A stretch of DNA of 64,000 nt from Haloglycomyces albus DSM 45210. Its GTDB lineage: Bacteria > Actinomycetota > Actinomycetes > Mycobacteriales > Micromonosporaceae. The notes under the pieces were generated by a model that was given only the letters and a program-made list of their open reading frames with translations, had not been told where the DNA came from and did not search any database. Of the stretch, positions 25,354 to 33,873 are shown in pieces; position 1 is the stretch's first letter, and every line of letters begins with the position of its first letter. A program made the position numbers and the translations under genes. The stretch covers positions 483,891-547,890 of the forward strand of contig NZ_AZUQ01000001.1 of the NCBI RefSeq assembly GCF_000527155.1, written 5' to 3'.

Positions 25354-27027
25354 ATGGTGAAGTCTCTGAACCGAATCCTCCAGACCATTCGGCAGCGCCG
25401 GACATCCTCACAAACGCCCGAAGAGGCTCTCGCGGCACGAGCAGCGAGAAAACCGTATGCCGGGCGCACAGTCACAGAATTCACCTCGGAAGCCGCCTCG
25501 GAAACGAACCTCCGATTCATCATCGACATCTTGGAAGAGGAGGGGATCGACTACTTCCTAGTTCCGGGACACGCCGCCATCCGCCATGTGGTCGGCATTT
25601 CGGTACGGAACCGGCAAAGGTTCCTGAAACTGCTGTCCGTCAGCTATGCTGATGAAGCAATCCACGTCGGAGTCCCCTCCGGCCGATCCACATTCTCACT
25701 CGGACCTTTTTCGACAGCCGACGGAGAACTCCCCCACGAACTACAGAACGAAGATGTCCTGCGTGCAGCGCAAATTCAGTTCGGTCCACAGGGACAAGTC
25801 CTAGCGGGTTTCGAACACGGTTGCGACATTGAGTTCTGGGCCGAGGGTAGCGAGCTCAGAAATTCGGAAGCCGGACTGGAACGTCTCTCGGCGACCAAAG
25901 CGAGCCTGCCCGTGGAACTCCATACGGACACGTGGGTCGGGCCGCGTCCCAATACGGTCTCGGATGTTCTTCCCGCCGAGGCCAGGCGCGAGGTCCGGAC
26001 AATTGTGGGTGAAGGTGAATACCGAACCTTCGAAGACTTCGCCGACAACATCTCCCACGACGTCCCTTTCCCCATCGACGTCGTCTATACCTGGGTGGAC
26101 GGCGATGATCCTCAGTGGAGAGCCAAGAAAGCCCACCACCTCGGGGAGGAGGTACCGGAACATCACCGCGCTGATTCACGCTACAAGAATCACGACGAGC
26201 TGAAGTACTCGCTCCGATCGCTCGAGATGTACGCGCCTTTCGTCCGCAACGTTTACCTCGTGACCGACGGACAGTGCCCGCCCTGGCTGGACACCAATGA
26301 GTGTACGCTGATCGACCACAAAGTCATCTTCGCCGACAGCACCGCCCTCCCCACGTTCAATTCCCATGCCATAGGCTCACAGCTCCACCACATTCCCGGA
26401 TTGGCGGAGCATTTCCTCTATTTCAACGACGACGCCCTCATTGGCCGACGGATATTGCCGGAGGTGTTCTTCGAACAAAATGGCCTATCGCGTCTCATGC
26501 CCTCCTCCGGGCGCATTGGGCTGGGGCCACCTCTCCAGGAAGAACCGGCCCCCAACTCGGCGGGAAAGAACGTCAGAGAACTCTTGCGCCGTGACTTCGG
26601 CGTCTCCATCGCCAACAAGTTCCGACACACTCCGATTCCACAGCTGCGATCGGTGTCGTATGAACTCGAAGAGCGATATCAGAAGGAAGTGGGTCAGACC
26701 ATGCGCTCGCGATTCCGCCATGTCGACGATATTGGATTCTGCGCTCTGTTGCACCAGCATTACGCGTACCTGACCAGTCGGGCGATCATGGCCGGCGAGG
26801 CTCGCTGCGCATATGTGAACATCGCCGATCTCGACGCTCCCGATAGACTCGACGAAATCAGTGAAAAGCGACTCTACGATTTCATCTGCCTCAATGATGT
26901 CAACACACCGCCGGAACGCCGTGAAGAGGTTGGCGCGATTGTCCGGTCGTTCTGCGAGGTCTACTTTCCCTTCCCCTCCAAATACGAAAAGACGGACGTT
27001 TGCTCCACAGATTCCGACCGCTCTTGA
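25354..27027 (+). CDS. Stealth family capsule/cell-wall sugar-phosphate transferase
   Basis: 557 residues. Stealth conserved regions are in order: CR1 at 241 (IDVVYTWVDGDDPQW), CR2 near 275-310 (DELKYSLRSLEMYAPFVRNV, YLVTDGQ), CR3 (FLYFNDDALIG) and CR4 at the end (LNDVNTPPERREEV). Family members transfer hexose-1-phosphate to build phosphodiester-linked capsular or wall polymers, like the GlcNAc-1-phosphotransferases. The first about 230 residues are a variable N-terminal domain. It stands alone here; no other capsule genes adjoin it, apart from the GT4 gene about 11 kb away. Confidence 0.88.
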   Translation: MVKSLNRILQTIRQRRTSSQTPEEALAARAARKPYAGRTVTEFTSEAASETNLRFIIDILEEEGIDYFLVPGHAAIRHVVGISVRNRQRFLKLLSVSYADEAIHVGVPSGRSTFSLGPFSTADGELPHELQNEDVLRAAQIQFGPQGQVLAGFEHGCDIEFWAEGSELRNSEAGLERLSATKASLPVELHTDTWVGPRPNTVSDVLPAEARREVRTIVGEGEYRTFEDFADNISHDVPFPIDVVYTWVDGDDPQWRAKKAHHLGEEVPEHHRADSRYKNHDELKYSLRSLEMYAPFVRNVYLVTDGQCPPWLDTNECTLIDHKVIFADSTALPTFNSHAIGSQLHHIPGLAEHFLYFNDDALIGRRILPEVFFEQNGLSRLMPSSGRIGLGPPLQEEPAPNSAGKNVRELLRRDFGVSIANKFRHTPIPQLRSVSYELEERYQKEVGQTMRSRFRHVDDIGFCALLHQHYAYLTSRAIMAGEARCAYVNIADLDAPDRLDEISEKRLYDFICLNDVNTPPERREEVGAIVRSFCEVYFPFPSKYEKTDVCSTDSDRS

Positions 27028-27030
27028 GTT

Positions 27031-27342
27031 CTATATACCGATCCGAATAATGGAAGGAACTTGTGTGACAGCGAGCGGCACCCTCGCATCAGCAGCCCCA
27101 AGTGGAGTCTCGCCAATTGGCATCGTTGAGCGGAATGGTTCTGACCAGGGTCCTTTCGATCCGCTAACTCGATATCCGATTGTTCTCAGATGTGACATGT
27201 CCGCAGACCCCTTTGCAGAGTACTGAACTGCGAACGTGAATACATCGGCGGTCGGAATGTAGTCCTGTGCCGCAACGATCTTCTCCAGGGGCGCTTGGCA
27301 CTCAAAGCGAAACCATGGATAAGAGGCACTACTTCGAGGCAT
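27031..27342 (-). CDS. possible hypothetical protein
   Basis: 103-residue frame from ATG 27342 (GGGAG ten bases upstream). It reads PWFRFECQAPLEKIVAAQDY, then FTFAVQYSAKG. The sequence looks protein-like but no family is recognised. It lies in a decayed stretch and may itself be a remnant. Confidence 0.3.
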   Translation of the reverse strand: MPRSSASYPWFRFECQAPLEKIVAAQDYIPTADVFTFAVQYSAKGSADMSHLRTIGYRVSGSKGPWSEPFRSTMPIGETPLGAADARVPLAVTQVPSIIRIGI

Positions 27343-27493
27343 ACGAATTCTACTCCCATTGCACCGACGGAGTCGACCGAGAGGATCTCTTCCTACCTGC
27401 AACAAGCGTTCCAAGGGAGATCTGTGGTTCGTTTAAAGCCAACCGTCGGGCGCTGGATCTCAGGTCGTGCCTCGGGAACTGATTATTCGGACG

Positions 27494-27878
27494 TTACCAG
27501 CCGGATACCGGCCAATGCCCTTGGTCGATAAGACGTTTCATATGACGGAACTTCCGCTGCAGACGACGTAGTATCAGAATCGATCCGAGATCTAAAAAAC
27601 CCGTCACAGCTTCCCAATCCACGCCGGCTCCTACTACGTCGCTGGCAAACGATACTTCACGCATGTAGGCAGCGTAGGGTATCGCTGTTACACAGGTAGC
27701 CTGATTGGACGTTCGTAATGATTTCTCTACACCCCCGGTACAAGTCATCCACACTGGCAAAGCCCATCCCTTTGGCCTGCATGTCCTTAACAATTGTGGG
27801 TCCACCCCACTGACGCAGAGCGTGTACGATGAATCCTGATTCGATCGAGTCCAATCGGTGTTCGACCATCTCTCCCAT
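27494..27878 (-). pseudogene. frameshifted hypothetical gene
   Basis: Frame A from ATG 27878 reads MGEMVEHRLDSIESGFIVHA, then FASVDDLYRGCREIITNVQS and stops at 27657. Frame B continues YMREVSFASDVVGAGVDWEA, then LRRLQRKFRHMKRLIDQGHW to 27494. The join near 27680 restores a protein of about 125 residues. Family unknown. Confidence 0.4.
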
Positions 27879-27959
27879 ACCGTGACTCCAGCCCTTTTAC
27901 CATGTACGGAGCAGAAGTTGATTTAGCGATGCGCCACGCACAGAATGTACCTCCGACGA

Positions 27960-28206
27960 TCAGTTCGTTGAAGTCGCATAAGTCTCATAATCGACCCAAA
28001 ACAATTCTTCGAACGCAAAATGCTCACCAACGTCTTCCACAACATTAGCGTGGGGTTATGCTGGCCGACCGCACGTCACGCTGCCCGACCAGACGGGGAA
28101 TAAAGTCCAATCCTCCACACGATCCATTCCGACGTAATATGTTTCCCGCCGGTTCGCGAAATTCAAAACCCGATCATATACCGCGGATGGACGGATGCGC
28201 ACTACC
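27960..28206 (-). pseudogene. remnant of a second decayed gene
   Basis: Minus-strand pieces RIRPSAVYDRVLNFANRRET, YYVGMDRVEDWTLFPVWSG and, after a frame change, VVEDVGEHFAFEELFWVDYE ending at TGA 27960. No start codon is left. The composition suits a small soluble protein, perhaps an immunity protein. Confidence 0.35.
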
Positions 28207-28389
28207 GAACTGGAATACTACATCATAATCACCGAAGCCGACCGCACAAGCCAGGTGCCAATCTGGCCGCTAACAGTCGATTCACACGACTGTAATTCTG
28301 AGCAATCTACCAGCGGGACTTCCCTGGTCATTGATCATGTTGAAGGCAACTACTATCCTGAGGACTGGCATTCAAATGTGCCCGGCTAA
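28195..28389 (+). CDS. small hypothetical protein ahead of the nuclease gene
   Basis: 64 residues (MRTTELEYYIIITEADRTSQ ... EGNYYPEDWHSNVPG), acidic, soluble. It ends 17 bp before the MrcB-like nuclease gene on the same strand, so it may be co-transcribed. The ribosome site is weak. It could be a truncated gene. Confidence 0.35.
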   Translation: MRTTELEYYIIITEADRTSQVPIWPLTVDSHDCNSEQSTSGTSLVIDHVEGNYYPEDWHSNVPG

Positions 28390-28406
28390 ACATAGATGGA
28401 GCAGGT

Positions 28407-29480
28407 ATGATCCGCGAGCTGTTTGAAGAAGTCGGTAAGACCACATATAACTATCGCGGAAACCGCGATCAGGCAGTATTTCAAATCCTCAAGGATCTAT
28501 CCAGCCAGCTAGAAGCGATCGTGCCTCCCCATTTCATAACCAAGATTAGTCAAGGCGTTGGCAGTCTCCCCATGGGGCTATGGGTTGGCATCCTCGACCC
28601 CGACGTCACGACCTCACCCACCCGCGGAATTTACGTGGTATTTCTCTTTAATGAGGACCGCACGGAGGTAAGCCTCAGTCTCAATCAAGCCGTCACAGCT
28701 GCTGGACAACGCGCTAAAACCATGCCGATATCAACAAAAACGCTACTACGACACGAAGCCGAAACGATCCGTCGTCTTCTAAAAGAAGACACGCATGGGC
28801 TCACTACGACCTTGCACCTAGGGGCGAGCAAACGTGTATCGGAGTACGAGGCAGGAAACATATTTGGGAAAACGTGGACGCTGGATGCAATGCCGCCAGA
28901 TGATGAAATCATCCGAGAGTTGGCCCGTTTCCTCGACCTATATGCTAATGTCATTGCTGCCTCTGAAAATGCAGTTCTTCAAGGACACCTTCGACTACCC
29001 CCGCGTGAGCCAACCGCTATCCCGGAAACACGGCAACGTAAATTCACACCTAAGAATGGTGATGAGTATCGTGCCCAAATCAAGTCAGTGACACAGACAC
29101 GCCAACGTTCCCACGAACGTCTCATCGCCAGCCTTGGGATATGGGCAGGAGAACGGGGCTACGAACCGAATACAAATGTCCACCCGCGTGACCTCCTTCT
29201 ACACCACGACCAGGGTCCTGATTGTCTTGTTGAAGTAAAGGTATTCCCAACCGGACGCCCATATCTAGGTATCCGTGAATGTATTGGCCAACTTTTTGAA
29301 TACCGAGAGTTCTACCAGGATCCGCGAGACAATACGAGGCTTGTTGCAGCCCTGTCTGAGAACCCCGGCGATGCCTACCTCTCGCTCCTTTTCAGTCTTG
29401 ATATTGCCACTCTGTGGCCAATCAGCCCTCACACCTGGCACGGGTGCAATCTCGCTCGGCAATTTGGCCTCATCGATTAA
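28407..29480 (+). CDS. solitary restriction-type endonuclease: MrcB_N (DUF3578) domain fused to PD-(D/E)xK nuclease
   Basis: 357 residues. Residues 1-185 match the MrcB-like N-terminal domain (GLWVGILDPDVTTSPTRGIY, VFLFNEDRTEVSLSLNQAV), known as a DNA-reading module in modification-dependent restriction. Residues 210-357 form a nuclease-like domain with D272, E276 and K278 in GPDCLVEVKVFPTGR, followed by IGQLFEYREF. No GTPase (McrB) or methyltransferase neighbour is present. A one-protein type IV-like enzyme cleaving modified DNA is the best reading. Confidence 0.7.
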   Translation: MIRELFEEVGKTTYNYRGNRDQAVFQILKDLSSQLEAIVPPHFITKISQGVGSLPMGLWVGILDPDVTTSPTRGIYVVFLFNEDRTEVSLSLNQAVTAAGQRAKTMPISTKTLLRHEAETIRRLLKEDTHGLTTTLHLGASKRVSEYEAGNIFGKTWTLDAMPPDDEIIRELARFLDLYANVIAASENAVLQGHLRLPPREPTAIPETRQRKFTPKNGDEYRAQIKSVTQTRQRSHERLIASLGIWAGERGYEPNTNVHPRDLLLHHDQGPDCLVEVKVFPTGRPYLGIRECIGQLFEYREFYQDPRDNTRLVAALSENPGDAYLSLLFSLDIATLWPISPHTWHGCNLARQFGLID

Positions 29481-29874
29481 AAGGAATTGGCTAAATTTAC
29501 CTAGGATGTCACCGTATGTAGCGCCCGCTCAGAGAGGCACTTGCAGTACTTACCTCTCGGGGCGACATTAAATTTCACTGCCCCCAGACGGCTCTGACGT
29601 CGTTCAAACACCCCCTCAATCGGGAGCACTCACTACTTCCATCTCTCTATGTAAAATCACATTCTCAAACTGCGCCAGACCAAATGCTACATCCGCTGGA
29701 GTCTCTGTAGCACATTTCACCGCAACCCTAGAAGTATCACAATTTAGACTCTATCCCATTTCAGGCTCAGTTTTGGATCGAAGGTTTATCACCTTCGCGT
29801 ATACCCTTGCGAAGTTACTCCTCCGGCTATAAACGCCGGAATCTCAAACTCCTGTAATCGGAAATGCGAGACGA
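29481..29874. other. intergenic region with leader of LPXTG gene 2
   Basis: 394 bp. The last about 130 bp resemble the leader of LPXTG gene 1 (TCCCATTTCAG, GCGAAGTTACTCC, hairpin, GGAAATGCGAGACGA before ATG). The first part shows no gene. Confidence 0.45.
29822..29840 (+). promoter_or_regulatory. conserved leader stem-loop ahead of LPXTG gene 2
   Basis: TCCGGC-TATAAAC-GCCGGA, stem identical to that at 19332-19349 with a different loop, again 34 nt before the ATG. Confidence 0.55.
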
Positions 29875-31497
29875 ATGAATACAAAATTGACGACATCCTC
29901 TCGGCACCTCTCGCGTGCCGCTGCGGCGCTAACCATAGCCGCCGTTACTAGCGCCGGACTGACGGCGCCTGCGCTGGCCCAAGATAGCGATTTCGGGACA
30001 GCCGACCTCGTCTGGGATGAAATACCCCTCGATTCCCCTGGCGACTACACTCGAGGCACCTTCGATATCGAAGCTGACCTGGACAAGGCACCCTCTGATG
30101 CTCCCATTGAACTCAACTTCAACGTGGATGCTCCCTCCAACACCTTTGCCGTTACCTATAATTACGGATTCGGCGAATGCGAGGAGGATGATAACTCCCT
30201 CAACTGCATCATTGCTGATCCGGCTGCTTTTATGGCAACAGACTTCAAGATCGAAGCAGTGGAGAGTTTGAAATCTGGTTCTTACCCCTACACTGCAAGT
30301 GTGCAGTGGGGGGAAAGCACCCTTCTCGACACTACAGATGCCTTTGATATCAAGGGCCAGGATCTCGTCGATGCCAGGCATCCGTTTACCCATGGCGAGT
30401 TCGAGCACTCGAGTGCCCAGCCCGGCGAAATTATAGATGTCGACACCCCATTCCGTCTGGACCGTGCAGTTCCCGACGGCCCCAATGTTGTGGCGGTAGA
30501 TTTCTCAATTCCGTTCAGCCGTGTGGGACAGGCCTATGAGGGTGCAGACCCCATCGCTGAGTATGACAACTGCGAGAATCGAGATTACGACAATTTCAAT
30601 TCAATCGCTGTTACCTGCTACATCGCTGATCAATCTTGGCAGCAAGGCACTACCTACTCAATCGACGATGCTACTCCCGTAACTTACGAAATTGCTGATG
30701 ACGCACTTGGCACCCCCTGGGAAGTCTGCGGTTGCTTTTTCTCCGCGTCCTTCATCAAGCAAGAGACGATGGACGAATTGACCGTCAACCTCGATGGGAG
30801 TCACCAACTGCGTATCGCGGAAACCGACACCCAGGTCGAGCGTGACGGCGAGATGGCACAGTCGTTCGGGCCAATTACCATTACCGTCCCGGAACACCCG
30901 TTCGAGCTAGAGGTGTCCCCTTTCAATATAGAGGGCGAGACAGGTGAAACGGTCGACGTCACGATTCCTGTCACTAACAACGGTCCGGCTAAAGCCATCC
31001 AAAGCACATGGAGCAACCACTCGTACTGGGTACCAATTCAACTTCCAAATGGCACCGAGGTTGCAGAGTTTAGCGACAATCGCCAAGACGAACACTTTTG
31101 TGACCTGGAATTCGGACAATACATTGAAAACGAACGTTTCGACCTGGAGGAATATGACCTCGTCTGTTTCTTCGATGAAATCGAAGTTGGCGCCACGATC
31201 GACGTGGAGTTCTCAGTAACCATTACCGATGATGAGCCAGCAACTAACGGTAGCTTTTATGTTCTGAACGGGCGCGATTTCAGCCAAGAACCTCATTACG
31301 AGACCAACCTAGACAACAACTCCGCTGTCATCGGTCTCAATTCGCCTGACATTCTGAAGGATATCGACGAAAGCAATGACAACAGTGACCTTCCAGTTAC
31401 CGGTTCCGCATTGACTTACGGAATCATCGGTGGCGCTGCTGCTCTGCTATCTGGGGCAGTATTGTTTTTCGTTGCACGGCGCCGCACGGTAAGGTAA
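29875..31497 (+). CDS. LPXTG-anchored secreted surface protein, copy 2
   Basis: 540 residues, paralog of the protein at 19384 over its full length. The signal peptide, paired cysteines (e.g. EVCGCFFSASF), DVTIPVTNNGPAKAI domain and LPVTG sorting signal with hydrophobic helix and RRR tail are all kept. Divergence is spread evenly, with the C-terminal anchor nearly unchanged, so both copies have been under selection. Likely wall-anchored; function unknown. Confidence 0.85.
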   Translation: MNTKLTTSSRHLSRAAAALTIAAVTSAGLTAPALAQDSDFGTADLVWDEIPLDSPGDYTRGTFDIEADLDKAPSDAPIELNFNVDAPSNTFAVTYNYGFGECEEDDNSLNCIIADPAAFMATDFKIEAVESLKSGSYPYTASVQWGESTLLDTTDAFDIKGQDLVDARHPFTHGEFEHSSAQPGEIIDVDTPFRLDRAVPDGPNVVAVDFSIPFSRVGQAYEGADPIAEYDNCENRDYDNFNSIAVTCYIADQSWQQGTTYSIDDATPVTYEIADDALGTPWEVCGCFFSASFIKQETMDELTVNLDGSHQLRIAETDTQVERDGEMAQSFGPITITVPEHPFELEVSPFNIEGETGETVDVTIPVTNNGPAKAIQSTWSNHSYWVPIQLPNGTEVAEFSDNRQDEHFCDLEFGQYIENERFDLEEYDLVCFFDEIEVGATIDVEFSVTITDDEPATNGSFYVLNGRDFSQEPHYETNLDNNSAVIGLNSPDILKDIDESNDNSDLPVTGSALTYGIIGGAAALLSGAVLFFVARRRTVR

Positions 31498-31540
31498 TCA
31501 GGCCTCACTTCACCCGTTTTAGTTGGGCGAACTAGCCTGT

Positions 31541-31569
31541 GGGTCCTGCTTCACGGCAGGACCCATTTT
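31541..31569 (+). terminator. rho-independent terminator after LPXTG gene 2
   Basis: Perfect GGGTCCTGC/GCAGGACCC stem followed by ATTTTC; equivalent of the hairpin after copy 1. Confidence 0.75.
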
Positions 31570-31699
31570 CTTCCTCCAATAACGTAATTATGCAAACTTA
31601 TTTACGGCCCTATGGGAAGCCACCAGATTTCGAATGCAATATAGAACCGGAACTTGATATTTCCTCACCCATTAGTTCTTTTTGTGGATGATCTTCCTA

Positions 31700-32802
31700 T
31701 TGAGTCGGAACTAGATGGTTCTTAGTGTGTATCGGACGTGCTTGCCGTGGAAGTATGATTTGATTCGGTCGCTTTGCTTTTGAACGCTCCAGAAGAACGA
31801 CCGTACAGGGGCTTTCATCCGCCGTACATCGGTTATGGACTGGTCGGCCAGATCCCGTTTGAGGTCGGCGTTGACCATCTCGTCGGGGTTCAACTGAGGA
31901 GAATAGGGAGGCAGAAAGTGCAGTTCAATCGCCTCCGAACGGGCGGCTACCCAGTCCCGGACGGCTTTAGACCGGTGTACGGAGTGTCCGTCGAGCACGA
32001 GGTGGATCTTCGGCTTCACTGTGGTGATCAGGCGGTTGAGGAACGTCAGGAACACGTCGGTCGTGGCCGAGCCTTGCCAGGCGGTGAACATCATCGTTCC
32101 TTGCATGGAGATGGCGCTCATGGCGTTGATGCCGAATCTGTTTCCCGTCTGTGTCGGAACCGGGGTATGGCCCCGGTGTCCCCAGGTGCGGCCATATAGT
32201 TGGTCGGAGCGGACTCCGACCTGGTCGGCGAAGAAGATCAACGCTCCTTCGTCTTTCGCTCTCTGCCGCAGCAGAGGCCAGGACTGTTCGACCCACACGC
32301 GCTGGGATTCACAATCGGCCTCCACGGCGCGCTTATCCGGGCGTTGGAGGCTAAATCCCCACCGTGTCAGGAGTGTGCGCATGCCTCGATCGGTGTAGAT
32401 GGCTCCGAACAGTTCCCTGGCCAGGACGGCGACTGTACGGGCGGTCCAGAGCCTGCCGACCATGCCGACGTCGTCAGGCGTGTGTGTCAGCAGCCTGTCG
32501 AGGAGGGCCTTTTCTTCGGAGGCGGTCATTCTGGTGCCCTCGCCGGGCCGCCGGCCCGGCCGCCGCGACCGGAGTGCCTCCCATCCGCCTTGTCCGTATC
32601 GGTCTTGCCAGTTGGCGATGGAATCGGTCGATACGCAGAAGACTCGGGTGGCCTCATCAGGGTCCATGCCGTTAACGACAGCGTGCATCACGCGCAGGCG
32701 CAGGGCTTCTTGGGCGACAGGCGACAACCGCCGCATGTCCATGCCGGGAGAATCATTCATATCAAGGACTAACGAATGAGGAACGATCAAGTTCCGCCTC
32801 AA
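31700..32802 (-). mobile_element. IS630-family insertion sequence, copy 2 (intact, 1103 bp, nested)
   Basis: Same length and inverted repeats as copy 1, with TA duplications at 31698-31699 and 32803-32804. It is inserted inside the older IS630 remnant, in the opposite orientation to that remnant and to copy 1. Confidence 0.9.
31711..32760 (-). CDS. IS630 family transposase (copy 2)
   Basis: Protein identical to the transposase at 15188-16237, with the same DDE motifs. Frames read in other registers are identical too, so the DNA copies appear to be the same and the transposition recent. The start is equally uncertain. Confidence 0.9.
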   Translation of the reverse strand: MNDSPGMDMRRLSPVAQEALRLRVMHAVVNGMDPDEATRVFCVSTDSIANWQDRYGQGGWEALRSRRPGRRPGEGTRMTASEEKALLDRLLTHTPDDVGMVGRLWTARTVAVLARELFGAIYTDRGMRTLLTRWGFSLQRPDKRAVEADCESQRVWVEQSWPLLRQRAKDEGALIFFADQVGVRSDQLYGRTWGHRGHTPVPTQTGNRFGINAMSAISMQGTMMFTAWQGSATTDVFLTFLNRLITTVKPKIHLVLDGHSVHRSKAVRDWVAARSEAIELHFLPPYSPQLNPDEMVNADLKRDLADQSITDVRRMKAPVRSFFWSVQKQSDRIKSYFHGKHVRYTLRTI

Positions 32803-33525
32803 TAGTATGGACGTGCGACGGGTATCTCCCGCCACGCTGGGCGATGTGTCTTCACGTGATTCGCGCTGTTCACGACAGTATAGCCGCTGATGAGAGCGCA
32901 CGCATGTTCTGTGCATCGATCGACTCGTTCGCTAACTGGCAAGACCGATACGATCACGGCGAATGGGCATCTCTTCGGTTACACCGACCAAGTCAGCGCA
33001 CTGGTGTAGAAACAAAGATGAACACCACCGAAGAAAAGGCCGTCGGCAACTACCATAAGCCCATACCCCCGAATATATCGGCAGGAACAGGAGGATCTAG
33101 ACGGTCCGCAAGGGGTCGATGTCGTAATGCGTGATCTGGTCGGAGCGGACTACACAGATCGTTGTATATGAAAACCATTGCGCCGCTGAGGGTTTAGCAT
33201 CCAATACCCGGACAAGCCGGTGGGATGGCCACAGTACGCTTGGTGCGCGGCGGGCACTCGGAACACCGCTCCAAGGCGGGCCGGGCGTGGCTAACTCAGC
33301 GTCGCGGACAGATTGATCTGCATTTCTTGCCGCCCTATCCTCTTCAGTTGAACCCCGATGTTTCGGTCAAAAGTGACCCTCAACACGGACCCGACTGTTC
33401 AGTCCATCACCACCGTGAGGTCACTCTTTTTGGGGGCGTTCAAAAACAAAACGACCAGATTAGATCATACTTCCGGAGTAAGCATGTCCGATACACTCTA
33501 AGGACCTTATAGTTCCGTCTCAATA

Positions 33526-33873
33526 TTGATTCTGACCGAATCGCCGAAACCGTCTGGCATGATTGACTCTGTATCTGTCCTGGCCACCCGACTTCCTATT
33601 CCGTTACAAACAAATTACCGCGAATGCCGGTCAGACGTCGACCCCCTAAGAACGATAGCCGTCTCCTCTGTCCCTATCGTTCTAACGATTTCAAGGCTCC
33701 CATGACGACTACGCCGGTTCCAAAATCCACCGTTGGAGCTTCCGCTCTGAATGCCCCCTACCGACGCCCCGAGTCGACCACATGGTCGCCTGGTCCGACC
33801 TCTTGTAGGAAGCCGGGAGCGAATACGGAAGCCACATTAGAAAGGAGTCAATCACCAGACAAGGAGGCTCATA
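33526..33873. other. intergenic region upstream of the Tat-SDR operon
   Basis: 348 bp between the IS remnant and the SDR gene. It contains a 10-bp inverted repeat (listed separately). An open frame at 33624 has no good ribosome site and random-looking composition. Confidence 0.35.
33649..33683. promoter_or_regulatory. 10-bp inverted repeat, operator or hairpin
   Basis: AGAACGATAG (33649-33658) and CTATCGTTCT (33674-33683) are perfect complements with a 15-bp spacer, about 190 bp ahead of the Tat-SDR/two-component operon. Confidence 0.45.

Larger units (their letters stand above)
31642..33523 (+). mobile_element. older decayed IS630 element split by a newer IS630 insertion
   Basis: Left end TATAGAACCGGAACTTGAT (TA at 31640-31641) and right end AGTTCCGTCTCAATA (TA at 33524-33525) are degenerate versions of the intact IS630 ends. 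Coding debris on the plus strand includes SIDSFANWQDRYDHGEWASL near 32900-32970. Further on, HFLPPYPLQLNP and SYFRSKHVRYTLRTL lie near 33320-33510. Removing the nested copy leaves about 777 bp, so the element is also internally deleted. Confidence 0.75.

Noticed and set aside
31774-32772. Several frames opposite the IS630 transposase
   Set aside because: Identical shadows occur in both IS copies and none has family features or ribosome sites.
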